This document shows positions 12,024 through 22,868 of a stretch of 64,000 nucleotides of DNA, one piece after another. Positions within the stretch are counted from its first letter, which is position 1. Every line of letters starts with the position of its first letter. The notes beneath the pieces were generated by a model, which was given only the letters and a program-made list of their open reading frames with translations, was not told the DNA's origin and made no database searches. Made by a program: the position numbers and the translations under genes. The stretch covers positions 3,348,001 through 3,412,000 of the forward strand of contig CP085825.1 in the NCBI GenBank assembly GCA_020809705.1. Direction: 5' to 3'. Origin of the DNA: Calonectria ilicicola. Lineage: Eukaryota > Ascomycota > Sordariomycetes > Hypocreales > Nectriaceae.

Positions 12024-13510
12024 AGATGAGGGTCTGCGAGCGGCGATATTTGCTCTAGGCAAGACTAGAGAAGTAGGGTTGGGAGTGGGAGCCCCGATGC
12101 CTATATGCAGCGTCGATGTCGCAGTTTAAGGCTACTGGTTGCCTTGCGCAGACTGCTACGAGGCAAAAATAAATCAGGCTGATGGGACCTCGGCGAGGCG
12201 CCGAAAAATGCGGTTGGCAAAAAATGAATTGTTGGTGCTCAGGTGGTCGCGGGGCAGTAAATCGACGCTTGTGTCGCGTGGGTTGGCGGATGGATTTCTG
12301 ATGGTTGGACAAACGCGAAAAGTATGATATTTTGGCGCGGCTGAAGAGCGCAGCGAATTAGACAGTCGTGCGCGTGCAGCAGTCGAAGCCGGCAGGCTAT
12401 CTGCAGCTGAGCCACGGCTGAGTGGTTGAAACAAGATCTTTTGAGCAGCGGCGGGCGGGATCGCACGGGGAGCGCGATGAGCGAGAAATCGGTTGCAAGA
12501 TGGAGACAGAAACGGCGGAAGCGGTGTGTGGGAGGACTGCGATCGCAAACTCGGCGTGCAAAGGCGGTGATGTTGGAAGCAAAGCAGCTGGTGTGGGATT
12601 GCGCGACGGGCTTGGGCGTGCTAAGCAAAAGTAAGTCTGCGGGCGGCGCCGGGAACGTGTTTCGATCAAGTGCGTGGTGAATCGAGAGTCTCGGGACCCA
12701 TTATGGTGTGCAGAGCCAGGGCAGGTGAGGCGATGCGCAACCAGATATCACAGCGATGGGCGATGCTTGTGAAATCGAGTGGGTTGCTGGTGATTGTCTT
12801 GATGTCGCAGAGGCTTGAGAGGGCCCGCTTGGGGCATTTGGGAATAGAGATGGTCAATTGTCAAATCCTGATGGGCCAATCAGAGGGCGCGGTTGGCCAC
12901 GAAGCCGGGTTGATCCCACGTGATGCGATAAGATAAGACCAACACGCCGGCGCGGGCTTTGGCTTGGGCTTGGGCTTTCACTTTCTGCCCTCAGAATTGA
13001 AAGTGCTCCCCACTTGGGACATGGGTCTGTCTTCAACAGCAACCGATTGACCGTTGTTTCGCTTTGTCCTGGCGGCCGCTAAGCTGGTTAGCGCAGGAAA
13101 AGGGCAAAGTGCCTGCTTGTGATGCCTTAATGGGACCACAATGTTCTTAAATAGTTGCTTCTTTCTGTTTAAAGAAAAAAAAAAAACGTCCTCACTCTCC
13201 GAATGCCGGCCCTCTTACCCGCAATGGAACAACGGCCGATTCCATTTCGAACGCAACGGTCTGAGTGGAGAAACTTGTCATAAAATGTCATCCGGGAAAA
13301 ATGTCGTGGGCGTCATAATGAACCCAGCTTCTGCATGGGCCACAATTGAGCTTTGCTTGGTTGCATTGTGCTGGGGTATCGCCGCTTCTGGTCAGCATCA
13401 TGTCGTCAACCACTACCTATTAAGCTTTTATCTTGACAGTTCATCTAGTCCCTATTCCCAAATCACGTAGCTCAAGTCTGACGGGTGGCTTGTTGATCAT
13501 GTCTTATCTA
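12024..13510. other. Hsf1 promoter region, no gene seen
   Basis: This 1.5 kb lies between the Hsf1 start and the 3' end of Cwc27, both minus strand. It contains many overlapping short ORFs in the GC-rich part (12170-12670), none with a domain, and a small GGGCTT-type run at about 12956-12978. I found no clear three-unit heat-shock element, so Hsf1 autoregulation is not supported. Confidence 0.45.
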
Positions 13511-15148
13511 TCATTTGGCGCCTCTTCCCGCCAGCGATGCAGCCCGTGCCATCTGCGCGTTCCTTGCCTGGTCCCGGGCCTGGTCCCACGCTCTCCCAGA
13601 CTTCCCTTGCCTAGCATCCCTCTCTGCTCGCTTCTCCTCCTTTAGTGTCCGCGCCTTTTCGCGTGGGTCGATCACCACCAGCTCCTCTTCAGCTTTCTTG
13701 CGGTTGCTCAAGTCTTTCCCGAGCTTGTCCGCTGCGAAGCTTAATGCGTGGGACATCCAGCCCTCATCATCGCTCTCTTCATTTTCCTGCTTATCCCAAG
13801 AATTGCAGCTCTGGCAGTTTGCGATAAAGTGCAAGTCACAGAGATTGGCTTCATCATCTGCGCCGCCTTGCGCACCATCATCTTCCTTCTCATCCTGTGG
13901 CAATGAGACTTCATTTTCCCTCTTTGGGGGTGCCTTGTCCAACTTTGACTGAAATGCCCGTAACATTCGAAGGGTTGTTTGATCTTCAGACATTGTAGTA
14001 TTGCTGGCACCAGGCCGTCGTTTACGCCCTCTCATTGATGTTTCTGGGATCATAGATTCCAGAGCAGATTTCTTCTTTTCCTGTTCTGGCTCTTCGGTGT
14101 GAATGGTCCGTCTCATTGATGCTTTGAGCGCCGCAATCTCTTCGTTGGCCTTCTCCAATGCCGTTTTCTTGACCGTCTCTGGCTCCGGTGATGGCTCCTT
14201 TTCTCGACGGGGAGGAGGGCTGGGACTCCTCTGTGGTCGGGATTGTTTTGCTGATTCTCTTGCGTCTACTTTATCCTCTTGCTGTGGCGTTGCACTCCTG
14301 GGACGGGGCTCATCCTTTTTCTTTCCCTTTTGCTTTGGCGCCTTTGCCTTGGGTTGCGTGTCCTCCTCAGGATCCTCCATGATCAATCTCGTATCGAACT
14401 TGGGCTTCTTAAACACTGGTTCAGCATCATCGCCCTCTTCATCTCCAAAACTCAGTAGCTGTTTGCCACCCTTGCGCTTCTTTTTCTTATCCTTTGGTGC
14501 AGATGGTTTGCTGGAAGCTTGTGTGGCAACTCTCGTCCGCTTCTTCATGTCCTCGAATGGATTGACGAGAATTTCGATCCTCTCGATCTTGATAGGGTAA
14601 ACGGGCCTATCTGTCGTCGAATCGACCTCTGATTCGCCCATTTTTGCCAAGTTGTAGATTGTATCACCAGCGATTCGACCAAACACGGTATTCTTGCCAT
14701 TCAGCTCCTCGGTCTTGTCGAGCGTAAAGAAAAACTGGCTGCCATTCGTATCGGGGCGAGACTCGTTGGCCATACCCAAGAGACCACGGCGATTGAATTT
14801 GAGTCGCGAATGGAATTCATCCTTAAAGTTGATTCCCGTTGGCCCTGCATTCTTTCCCTGGCGCTGGTCCATAGGCCATGGATCCAAGTCGTCACTGAAT
14901 GCTCCTCCATCGTAAATCGACTCCCCGCCATTTCCTGTCCCAGTGGGATCACCGCCTTGTAGAATAAAGCCAGGAACTAATCGATGGAAGATGGTGTTGT
15001 CGTAGTAGCCATCGAGGGCCAGTTGGAGGAAATTTCGGCATGTTAACGGCGTCTGTTTCGCGAAGAGTTCAACCGAGAGTTCGCCGCGCGTCGTGTGCAA
15101 AATGGCCGATGCGGTCGGTTGAGGCTCAAGATTATAAATCGCAGACAT
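13511..15148 (-). CDS. spliceosomal cyclophilin Cwc27
   Basis: A single exon of 545 residues from the ATG at 15148. The cyclophilin domain fills about 1-185: ILHTTRGELSVELFAKQTPL, FHRLVPGFILQGGDPTGTG, GLLGMANESRPDTNGSQFFF and NTVFGRIAG. The catalytic Arg and Gln are kept, but the residue matching CypA Trp121 is Glu (DKTEELNGKNTVFG) and Met61 is Ile. The Glu is characteristic of Cwc27, which is thought to have little isomerase activity. The remaining 360 residues are Lys/Glu-rich and disordered, with FGDEEGDD and the LHFIANCQSCNSWD segment near the C-terminus as in fungal Cwc27. Cwc27 belongs to the Cwc22/Cef1-associated spliceosome components. In-frame sequence upstream of the ATG has another ATG (at residue -41), but the domain begins right after the chosen start. 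Confidence 0.94.
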   Translation of the reverse strand: MSAIYNLEPQPTASAILHTTRGELSVELFAKQTPLTCRNFLQLALDGYYDNTIFHRLVPGFILQGGDPTGTGNGGESIYDGGAFSDDLDPWPMDQRQGKNAGPTGINFKDEFHSRLKFNRRGLLGMANESRPDTNGSQFFFTLDKTEELNGKNTVFGRIAGDTIYNLAKMGESEVDSTTDRPVYPIKIERIEILVNPFEDMKKRTRVATQASSKPSAPKDKKKKRKGGKQLLSFGDEEGDDAEPVFKKPKFDTRLIMEDPEEDTQPKAKAPKQKGKKKDEPRPRSATPQQEDKVDARESAKQSRPQRSPSPPPRREKEPSPEPETVKKTALEKANEEIAALKASMRRTIHTEEPEQEKKKSALESMIPETSMRGRKRRPGASNTTMSEDQTTLRMLRAFQSKLDKAPPKRENEVSLPQDEKEDDGAQGGADDEANLCDLHFIANCQSCNSWDKQENEESDDEGWMSHALSFAADKLGKDLSNRKKAEEELVVIDPREKARTLKEEKRAERDARQGKSGRAWDQARDQARNAQMARAASLAGRGAK

Positions 15149-16153
15149 TTCGAGACCGCGAAGCCACGCGCTTCCGGTATATAAGTTGTGTCGCTGAGGT
15201 TGAAGTGATGTTTTGTTATGGGTGTAATGAAACAGCAAGACCAAAGCTTGCTCGAGACTGGCGTCGCGCATGTAATGACCCACTCTTATCGATAGCGCAT
15301 TGCCTTGGCCACACACTGACATGGACTTCCTCAGATCCTGGACACTCTTCTAGGTGACTTTAGGATTGATTACTGGTTATAGAAAACATTTTTTACATGC
15401 TCTTATGTTTATTTACTTGATGTAAATAGATATATTTAACGAGTGCACTAAAATATTAGGCTTCCGTTACATAAATTGCGTTTTGAGGTTGTTGTAGTAT
15501 GTCTTGCTAGACAACGTGTTGGTAATCTCGTGGAAAGTGTCCAATCTCACATTCCATTTCTTCTCATGGTTGTTAAAAAAAAAAAGAGGAGACCTTTTTG
15601 TACAAGAAAAAAAAAAGCAAACACAAAGAAGAAGAATATCATCTTCAAAATGTACTATCTATTGCCTAACCATGCCCAATTGGTGCTGAGGTTTTGGTGC
15701 ATTGGTATTGGCTGTGGCAAGGGTGGGCAACCACACGTATCAATACTGAATCGGATAATTTAAAGGGCAAGTTATTTTGGGTATCTGAATTCTGGAGTCT
15801 CTCACATTTGCTCTGGCCAGTCTGCAGGACCAAGCGACTGAGCCCATCAACCAAGACATTTCGCAGTCCAAGGTATGTCTCCTTGCCTAAATCGTCAAGG
15901 GTTATTGAAGGGCTATGACCCCCCTAATCAGGCACACAAGATGCAACATTCCTCATCAACCCTTTGACATTATTCTAGAGACCTGCCCCTGTTTTCTACG
16001 TGACAATTTATAAGACAAACGGCTTGCCAAATGTGCCATTCCACTCCCCACTTGTCTCCCTTGTGTTGAAGCATGTTAAGCTATATATCGTCCTCCCAGA
16101 TGAAAAGAAAACCATGGCCCAATTTTCTTCTGCCTCTCAAGTAAATCTCAAAT
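15149..16153. promoter_or_regulatory. divergent promoter region Cwc27 / membrane protein gene
   Basis: About 1 kb between two divergently transcribed starts. It contains A-rich tracts at about 15573-15620 and no supported gene. An ATG in a strong ACCATGG context at 16114 opens an 80-codon frame that overlaps the downstream gene in a different phase; see the gene at 16154. Confidence 0.5.
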
Positions 16154-18058
16154 ATGTTGGGGGCGATAGCGATAGAGAGGTCCCGCTACCTTCCCGACCG
16201 CCCAGACCCGGGTCTACAAGAAAAAGAGTTGCGGCGTCACTATTACTGTTCGGTACTGCCGCTATTTCTTCTTCGATTATCAACCCGGAAGCTAGTTCTA
16301 CTGGTATTTGTGTCGGTGCTGCTGCTTACATATTTGGCCCTGGCCTTGGTTGAGGTGAGTTTGTTCCCTGGATAAGCCACTGTGCTACCGGGTTGATGTT
16401 CTAATGTTTCATAGCGCCATAGTCATATTGACGACACACGAAACCTTGTAATAGTCGATGTTGGGCAATCTGTCGAGCAGATATCGGGGCACCCGTTCCA
16501 GAAATCACCTCAGCCAGCCAAAGAAAACGATGGAAAATCACCAGACTCGACAGATGCCTCGATTGGTACCGCGGAACATAAAGCAGAAAACCAGAAAATC
16601 CATACAGCCACAAGCACCAAGCCAGTTGGGGATTCTCAAACGTCCGAGGAATCCCAGCCGTCGGCTATGGCCAACGTGCCTAAGCCTGCGTCTGGCGAGT
16701 ATCGACTGGTCATCCTTATTGCAGCAGAAGGTCCAAGCCCGGATTTATGCAAGGTGATTTTTAGTGCAATGGCAAACGGATACCCAAGTCCCATTATTCT
16801 TAACTGGGAGAAGAAGAAGAAGAGGACTCAAAACCCAGCAGGGTTGGATAAGATTGCATCCGCCCTTGAGTATCTGGAAAAAATGATGACCCCGACCGGC
16901 AACAGCAACGAAAGTCTATCGCACAACGATCTAGTTATAATTGCAAATCCGGTTGGTGTTTGGTGGCAGTTACCACCAAGCGTTCTCATCCAGCGTTACT
17001 TTGAAACCAACAGACTTGCCAACGAGCGTCTGGCCTTAGAATGGGGCTTTCCTGGAGAAATGCCGATGATGCAATCCATCATCGCCGCCTCTCAGCAGGG
17101 ATGCCATCCCAGTTCATACAAATCCAAACTTCACTGCGATGTTGTTCCAGAGAGCCCTGCTCGCCCGGACCTGTACGGAGAGTTGACCGGCAATGAAAAG
17201 GAATCACTCAGCCGACCAAAATTTCTGAATTCTGGCACCATCATGGGACCTGCATTTGACCTGCGGCGCCTTTTGCGCAAGGCCCATGAGAGGAGGAGCC
17301 GGGTCAAGCACTATTCTCAACCCGATCAGGCACTGCTCGGCGAGCTGTTTGGTGAGCAGGAGATGTGGCGCGACTGGCTACGAGCACAACCCAAAGGAAA
17401 TCTTAAATTTATAACAAACCCTCAAGTGAAAGAGACCCTCAGGAACTATGAATTTCATATTGGCCTTGACTACTCGCAACAACTTTCCCTCCCCGTCGCC
17501 GCAGACGACATCCATGGAGAATTTGTCAGCTTAGACAACCAGACTCATATCAGCAGCACCTCGACGAAGCTAGGGATCGACCCTGTGCGGTTGACAGGGC
17601 TTCCAGATGATATAAAACTTTCTCAGCATCCACTAGCTGCGGCCAATGTTACCCAGGAAAACCTTCCAGGTTGGGGCCAGACCCGGCTGTACGCCGATTA
17701 CTTTAGCGAAGCTGTTCCAGCAATGATCCAACAGAATTCTCTGGGCGAGGGAGATCCCAAAAAGCGACACGACTGGTGGGACAACACATGGTTCTTCCCA
17801 TACCTTCGGATTCTCATTGAACACCATCTCAAGGTTCCAGAGAAGCTACTCCCGTTGGCCCAAGTACCACTGGGCTCTGCACAGGCTACGTATCATTCAC
17901 TTCCAGCCGAGAGGGAAAAGCGAAGACCACGGATGTTTGTGTCCAAGATGACATCCACTAGTTTACCTGAGATTTCCTTTGAGAATTTGTGTCGGGATAG
18001 CTCAAATAATAAACAGTGGTTTGACCAAATTTTTCGAGATGGACGAGGTCCAGTGTAA
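16154..18058 (+). CDS. type II membrane, glycosyltransferase-like protein
   Basis: Exons 16154-16354 and 16415-18058 (60-nt intron, GTGAGT...CATAG) give 614 residues. A short basic cytoplasmic tail with ELRRHYY precedes one transmembrane helix at about 46-66 (KLVLLVFVSVLLLTYLALAL), then a Ser/Pro/Lys-rich stem to about 150 and a lumenal domain. That domain has VILIAAEGPSP, GYPSPIILNW, NDLVIIANPVGVWWQLPP (about 237-254) and PKFLNSGTIMGPAFDLRRLL. This layout matches a widespread but uncharacterised ascomycete family that resembles PLOD/GT25-type glycosyltransferases, probably Golgi-resident. From memory the family usually has Asp residues at the site that here reads NPVGVWW, so catalysis may be lost. 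The ATG at 16154 is chosen because it alone joins in frame to the membrane helix. Function is inferred from architecture only. Confidence 0.8.
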
Positions 18059-18278
18059 GGGTTTTGGGCATAGAATGGGCGTTAACTGGCGTTGGTTTAT
18101 TTTGTGGTATATTAAGAACTGTCGAATTTCATTTTTTTTTAAATTTTAAATTGGCTCGGAATTTTGCATGCTTGACTACTTGATTATTCTTCCTCATGAG
18201 TGCCTGGTGTTTGCGAAAATATGTATTTGTCTATGGGTATGTGAATATTCCCCTGCTGTCCAGTACGCCCTATCTACT

Positions 18279-20882
18279 TTACCGCCTAGCTTCCTGTCCC
18301 AGTTTCTCCAAAGCAGCTTCATACTTTTGCACACGCTCCTCATCCATCTCCTCGATTCTAGTTCTCTCAACCTTTTGTGCTCTCCTGACCCCAGCTCCCT
18401 TTGCAATCTTACCCCAGAACCAGCCACTCTCATCATCGCCAACCAAGGTCCAAGCACATCCAGACCTGCCGGCTCGGGCAGTACGACCAACTCGGTGAAC
18501 ATAGCCAGCAAGGCTTGCAGGTAGATCGTAGTTGATGACGTGATCAAGGTTGGGCAAATCAATACCTCGGGCAACAAGATCAGACGCGACGAGAAGACGT
18601 AAGGGTGACGATGGAGTGGTAAATGACCGAAGTGTCTTGCGACGAATGTGTGTTGGTGTGGTTGATGTAAGGGTACCCATATGCTCGGACAGGGAAGGAT
18701 CCAGCAATTGTAAGAGTCGCGAAAGACGAAGAGCAGCTTCGTTTGATTTAGTGAAGATGAGTGAAATGGGGATGTTGAGCTTTCGCGAGCGGGCTGGAGG
18801 CATATCTGAATCCGAGTCTGAATCCGAGTCAGAGCTAGAGTCAGAGCTTGTGTCCGAGCTACTATCAGAGTCGGAGCTAGAGTCCGAACTGGAATCTGAG
18901 CTGGAATCCGAGTCTGAGTCCGAATCTGAGTCCGAATCTGAGTCCGAGCTACTATCTGAGCTAGAATCCGAGCTGGTGTCAGAATCGGAAGATTCTTTGC
19001 GCTCCGCGGGTGTCGTATCGTTCTGTGGGCTTGCGACCAGCATATGCTGGCCTTGGAGCAGCTCCAGTAGGTAGAGGGGCTTGAGATTAGTGTCGTGTAC
19101 ACGAATTGCGTGCTCCTTCAACAGAACAGGTAGGGAGTGCTCTGCAATTTGAGTTTCACCATCATTCTCCAACACAATAAGGCGTGGTCGTCGCAAAGCC
19201 AGTTGGTTAAGAAGACTAAGGTCGCGTGTCAGGGTCGCACTGAGAATAACCTTACGAACCCCAGAGAGATCCATGTCTGGAAAGTCTCGCGCGCTGAACT
19301 TGGTCGAGCGGAATTTCTCCATGACAACGTCTAGCCAGCCTTGAAAACTCTGAGCAAGGAGTTTGTCAGCTTCATCGACTACCAACCATCGGACATAGTC
19401 AAGACTGAAGCCTGGTGTCTGCTCCATGTGTTCCACCAGGCGACCGGGGGTGCAGATCAGAACGTCAACCTTGGAGGAAAAGTCGACAACGTAGCCTTCC
19501 ATACTACTGAGTCTGGGATCTGTCGCATCTGATTCTGGATCCACCAAGTCATCAGTGGCAGAGAGGCCCACGCCCATTTGTTTCCGCCGTTGGTTTTCCT
19601 CCTGAAGCTTCTGGTATGTGTCGGGATCATACCGCATCTCTTGTTCCATTAGGTTTTCTTGTTCGCTTTTTAGCGATTGATATCCTATGGAGATGCCTAT
19701 CCTTGCGCGCTTGCGCTTGCCACCTTCAAATGCTTTGGCACAGAGTTCAAACGCTTCCTGGGCTTGCTTGACAAGTTCACGGGTGGGGAGCACCACAAGG
19801 GCCCGCAGTCTTGTCACTACACCCTGGCTGATGTCTCGTGTAATGGGAAGGGCATAGGCCAGGGTCTTTCCAGAGCCCGTTGCAGCAGATACTAAGACGT
19901 CGCCAGGTTGTTGCTTGCTTGTGGGTAATAGGAGAGGGATAGCTGCAGTTTGTACCGCAAATGCCTCCTTGAAACCCTTCTCTTCCAGGACACGGGCGGC
20001 CTTGGGCAAGACTCCAAGGTCCGTAAAGGGCGCGCGGGTATCCTGTGAAACTCGGATGGGTTCTGCCAACCAAGGTGGTAGTGTTTCGTAGGCCGGTCGT
20101 GAAGTGGTAAGAGATATAGGTTCAGGCTGAGGAAGAGGTTCGAGGCCGTGCAGTTCGCCCATGTCGGAGTCGTCAGAATCATTTTGCGCCATCTCGCTGG
20201 CCAGTTTTAGCGATTTGGCCTTGCGCTCGAGAACCGATTTGTGCCGTTTAGCAATCTCGTCATCACTTTCGTCCTCCTCCGGCGCGGCCTCCTTTTCCTT
20301 CTTCCTTTTCTCTCTTCTCTTTTTGGGCTTGTCTTCGGGCTCTGTTATATCATCTAGAGTTTCTGACGAGGGCTCCAAAGAATCGCCGACATCAGCCATT
20401 GATACGTCTTCCTTCTCGTGCTCATTGTTGGGCTCATATGGAGGAGAATCGCTCGGGTCGGACTTGTTCTTTTTCTTTTTCTCTTTCTTTTCCTTCTTCT
20501 TCTTCTCTTTTTTCTCTTCCTCTCGTTCAGAATCATGCCTTGAGTGGTCAGGCTCGGGCGCAGGCACAGGTTCAAGCGTAGGCTTGGTTTCCAGAGTAGA
20601 ATCAATTTCTTCTGTAGCTCCCGTTCGCTTTTTTCCTCTCCTAATCTTCTTTCTTTTCTTTTTCACTTCAGGCGCGTTTTCGCCCTCGTTTTGCGCCGCC
20701 ATTTCTGTCGCTGGAGAATCCTGAATCTTTGAAGTTTTCGACTTTTTGCTTCCAGGCTCGGGAGTGTCGCGTGTTTCCTCTGCAAGGTCTCGCTTGCGCT
20801 TCCCCTTGGGAGTGTCGGGTTCTTCGTCAAGGCGCCTGGGCTTTCCGGTACCCGTTTCAACGGGACCAGATCCGGAAGACAT
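18279..20882 (-). CDS. DEAD-box ATP-dependent RNA helicase Dbp6
   Basis: A single exon of 867 residues from the ATG at 20882. The N-terminal 240 residues are Lys/Glu-rich, with nucleolar-type basic tracts. Helicase motifs then follow in order: AATGSGKT at 333-340, PTRELV, TPGRLV, DEAD at 503-506, SAT at 548-550, LIFTKSNEA (motif IV), ARGID at 781-785 and HRVGRTARAG at 796-804. The closeness of LIFTKSNEA and of the long insert before TPGR to yeast Dbp6, which acts in early 60S ribosomal subunit assembly, supports the name. The striking oddity is a tract of about 63 Ser/Asp residues at 631-693, inside the second RecA domain just before motif IV. The gene converges on the membrane-protein gene and shares a 436-bp divergent promoter with GPI3. 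Confidence 0.92.
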   Translation of the reverse strand: MSSGSGPVETGTGKPRRLDEEPDTPKGKRKRDLAEETRDTPEPGSKKSKTSKIQDSPATEMAAQNEGENAPEVKKKRKKIRRGKKRTGATEEIDSTLETKPTLEPVPAPEPDHSRHDSEREEEKKEKKKKEKKEKKKKNKSDPSDSPPYEPNNEHEKEDVSMADVGDSLEPSSETLDDITEPEDKPKKRREKRKKEKEAAPEEDESDDEIAKRHKSVLERKAKSLKLASEMAQNDSDDSDMGELHGLEPLPQPEPISLTTSRPAYETLPPWLAEPIRVSQDTRAPFTDLGVLPKAARVLEEKGFKEAFAVQTAAIPLLLPTSKQQPGDVLVSAATGSGKTLAYALPITRDISQGVVTRLRALVVLPTRELVKQAQEAFELCAKAFEGGKRKRARIGISIGYQSLKSEQENLMEQEMRYDPDTYQKLQEENQRRKQMGVGLSATDDLVDPESDATDPRLSSMEGYVVDFSSKVDVLICTPGRLVEHMEQTPGFSLDYVRWLVVDEADKLLAQSFQGWLDVVMEKFRSTKFSARDFPDMDLSGVRKVILSATLTRDLSLLNQLALRRPRLIVLENDGETQIAEHSLPVLLKEHAIRVHDTNLKPLYLLELLQGQHMLVASPQNDTTPAERKESSDSDTSSDSSSDSSSDSDSDSDSDSDSDSSSDSSSDSSSDSDSSSDTSSDSSSDSDSDSDSDMPPARSRKLNIPISLIFTKSNEAALRLSRLLQLLDPSLSEHMGTLTSTTPTHIRRKTLRSFTTPSSPLRLLVASDLVARGIDLPNLDHVINYDLPASLAGYVHRVGRTARAGRSGCAWTLVGDDESGWFWGKIAKGAGVRRAQKVERTRIEEMDEERVQKYEAALEKLGQEARR
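18804..18992 (-). repeat. Ser/Asp dipeptide-coding tract within Dbp6
   Basis: About 190 bp of imperfect trinucleotide-pair repetition (GAN/TCN codons mixed) encodes a nearly pure Ser-Asp run. Synonymous codons vary, so this is not a clean recent microsatellite. The reverse strand reads Ser-Glu and is a shadow. Confidence 0.9.
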
Positions 20883-21318
20883 CGTTTTTTTAAGGCCAAT
20901 TGCTCTCACAACACGGCAAAACGATCGCCAAACATCCGTTGTGATGGAGGGGCGCTGGGAGCTTCAAGGCGTCCCACTCAAAAATTTGGGCGGATTAGAT
21001 GCTTATCGTAATTCTGCCACTATTCACCGCCAACTTTATCTCTAAGCGTCAACGCTTGGCACAGATCTCCCATATACTTACACGTGGAATTCGTGGTCAT
21101 GATGAGATGAATGAAACGCGATGCCAAATGAGAGACGAGGTATGAAGTGCCCCAAAGAGAAAAAACAATATTGGGAGATACACAGCAAAGAAAGATTTCG
21201 CAACCATTAGCCGTTGTCTCTGCCCCAGCTGGCACTGGATGAGGACGAAGAAACCGCCCCCTTTCAGCCATGACGAAGCCCTCGTCACATTAATAACGAC
21301 TCTACCAACGCCGCCACA
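20883..21318. promoter_or_regulatory. bidirectional promoter Dbp6 / GPI3
   Basis: The two start codons are 436 bp apart and diverge. The spacer is short and contains no other gene, so it must carry both promoters. No TATA box is clear. Confidence 0.6.
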
Positions 21319-22868
21319 ATGACGCGCCGCACATACAACATTGCTATGGTGAGCGATTTCTTCTTTCCACAGCCGGGAGGAATTGAATCGCACATCTATC
21401 AGCTCTCTACCAAGCTCATTGACCGGGGCCACAAGGTCGTCGTTATTACACATGCCTACGATGATCGCAAAGGTGTACGATTCCTTACCAATGGCATCAA
21501 GGTCTACCATGTGCCCTTCTTCATCATCTACCGTAACGCAACTTTCCCAACCGTTCTTTCTTGTTTTCCTATCCTCCGCAACATCTTTATTCGCGAACGT
21601 ATTGAGATTATCCACGGTCATGGCAGTCTCAGTAGTCTCTGCCACGAAGCCATCCTTCATGGCCGCACCATGGGTTTGCGGACCGTCTTCACCGATCATT
21701 CACTCTTTGGTTTTGCCGATGCCGCCAGTATTCTTACCAACAAGCTCCTCAAATTTATTCTCAGTGACGTGGATCACAGCATTTGTGTGAGCCACACTTG
21801 GTAAGCCCGTCGACCCATTCCAATAGACACTCGTTAACCACTTCACCTAGCAAGGAAAACACGGTACTCAGAGCATCTCTTGATCCTCTAATGGTCTCTG
21901 TCATACCTAATGCTGTCGTCGCGGACAACTTCCGTCCCCGTGACTACCCCGCCAACTCACCAGGATCCAGCTTTGATCCAGCTCAGTTACCGCCTCCGCA
22001 GCGACTTGGACCCCGTGACATGATTACCATTGTCGTTATTTCTCGTCTTTTCTACAACAAGGGAACTGACCTCCTCATTGCTGCCATCCCGCGGGTTCTC
22101 GAGAATCACCCCAACACTAGGTTCATCATTGCTGGCTCCGGACCAAAGGCCATTGACCTGGAGCAAATGATTGAAACCAATGTCTTGCAAGATCGTGTTG
22201 AGATGCTTGGCCCTGTTCGACATGAAGAAGTGCGAGACGTCATGATCCGTGGTCACATCTATCTCCACCCCTCCCTCACAGAGGCATTTGGTACCGTCAT
22301 TGTCGAGGCCGCCAGCTGTGGCCTTTATGTCGTCTGTACCCAAGTTGGCGGTATTCCCGAGGTCCTTCCTTCCCACATGACCACATTCTCCAAACCTGAA
22401 GAAGACGATGTGGTTCAAGCAACCTGCAGGGCCATCACAGCGATGCGAGCGGGCAAGATTCGCACCGAAAAGTTCCACGAGCAAGTCAAGAAGATGTACT
22501 CATGGCAAAACGTCGCCATGCGTACAGAACGAGTTTATGACGGCATCAGCGGTGGCATCCCAGAGGATGAGTTCTATGGCACCGACCCAGGCGGTTACAA
22601 CGGTAGCAGAATCCGAAACTTTACACTTATTGACCGTTTGAAGCGTTATTACGGCTGCGGCATCTGGGCCGGAAAACTGTTTTGTCTTGTTGTTGTCGTC
22701 GATTATCTCTTTTTCCTCTTCCTCGAATGGTGGTTCCCTCGAGAAAATATTGACATCTGTCCTGATTGGCCTCGCAAGCGGCCCGCAGAAGATGACGACC
22801 TTGATTCCAAAAAGGGCTTACACAGCAACAGATCCAGCACATCACAAACTGGCACAAAGCTTGAATGA
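21319..22868 (+). CDS. GPI-anchor GlcNAc transferase catalytic subunit (PIG-A/Gpi3)
   Basis: Exons 21319-21800 and 21851-22868 (50-nt intron, GTAAGC...CCTAG, splitting the T-C-K junction) give 499 residues. The N-terminus [20 protein letters not shown] is the hallmark of PIG-A. It is followed by [13 protein letters not shown] and [10 protein letters not shown], and in the second half by the GT4 core [19 protein letters not shown], and [14 protein letters not shown] containing the EX7E pair. One hydrophobic segment near residue 440 ([19 protein letters not shown]) anchors it in the endoplasmic reticulum with the catalytic domain in the cytosol. It transfers GlcNAc from UDP-GlcNAc to phosphatidylinositol, the first step of GPI synthesis for cell-wall proteins. 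The start context GCCACAATGA is good. It converges on the bromodomain gene 311 bp downstream. Confidence 0.97.

Noticed and set aside
18550..19074. Plus-strand Ser-Glu repeat ORF
   Set aside because: It is the complement of the Ser/Asp tract of Dbp6, whose helicase motifs fix the coding strand.
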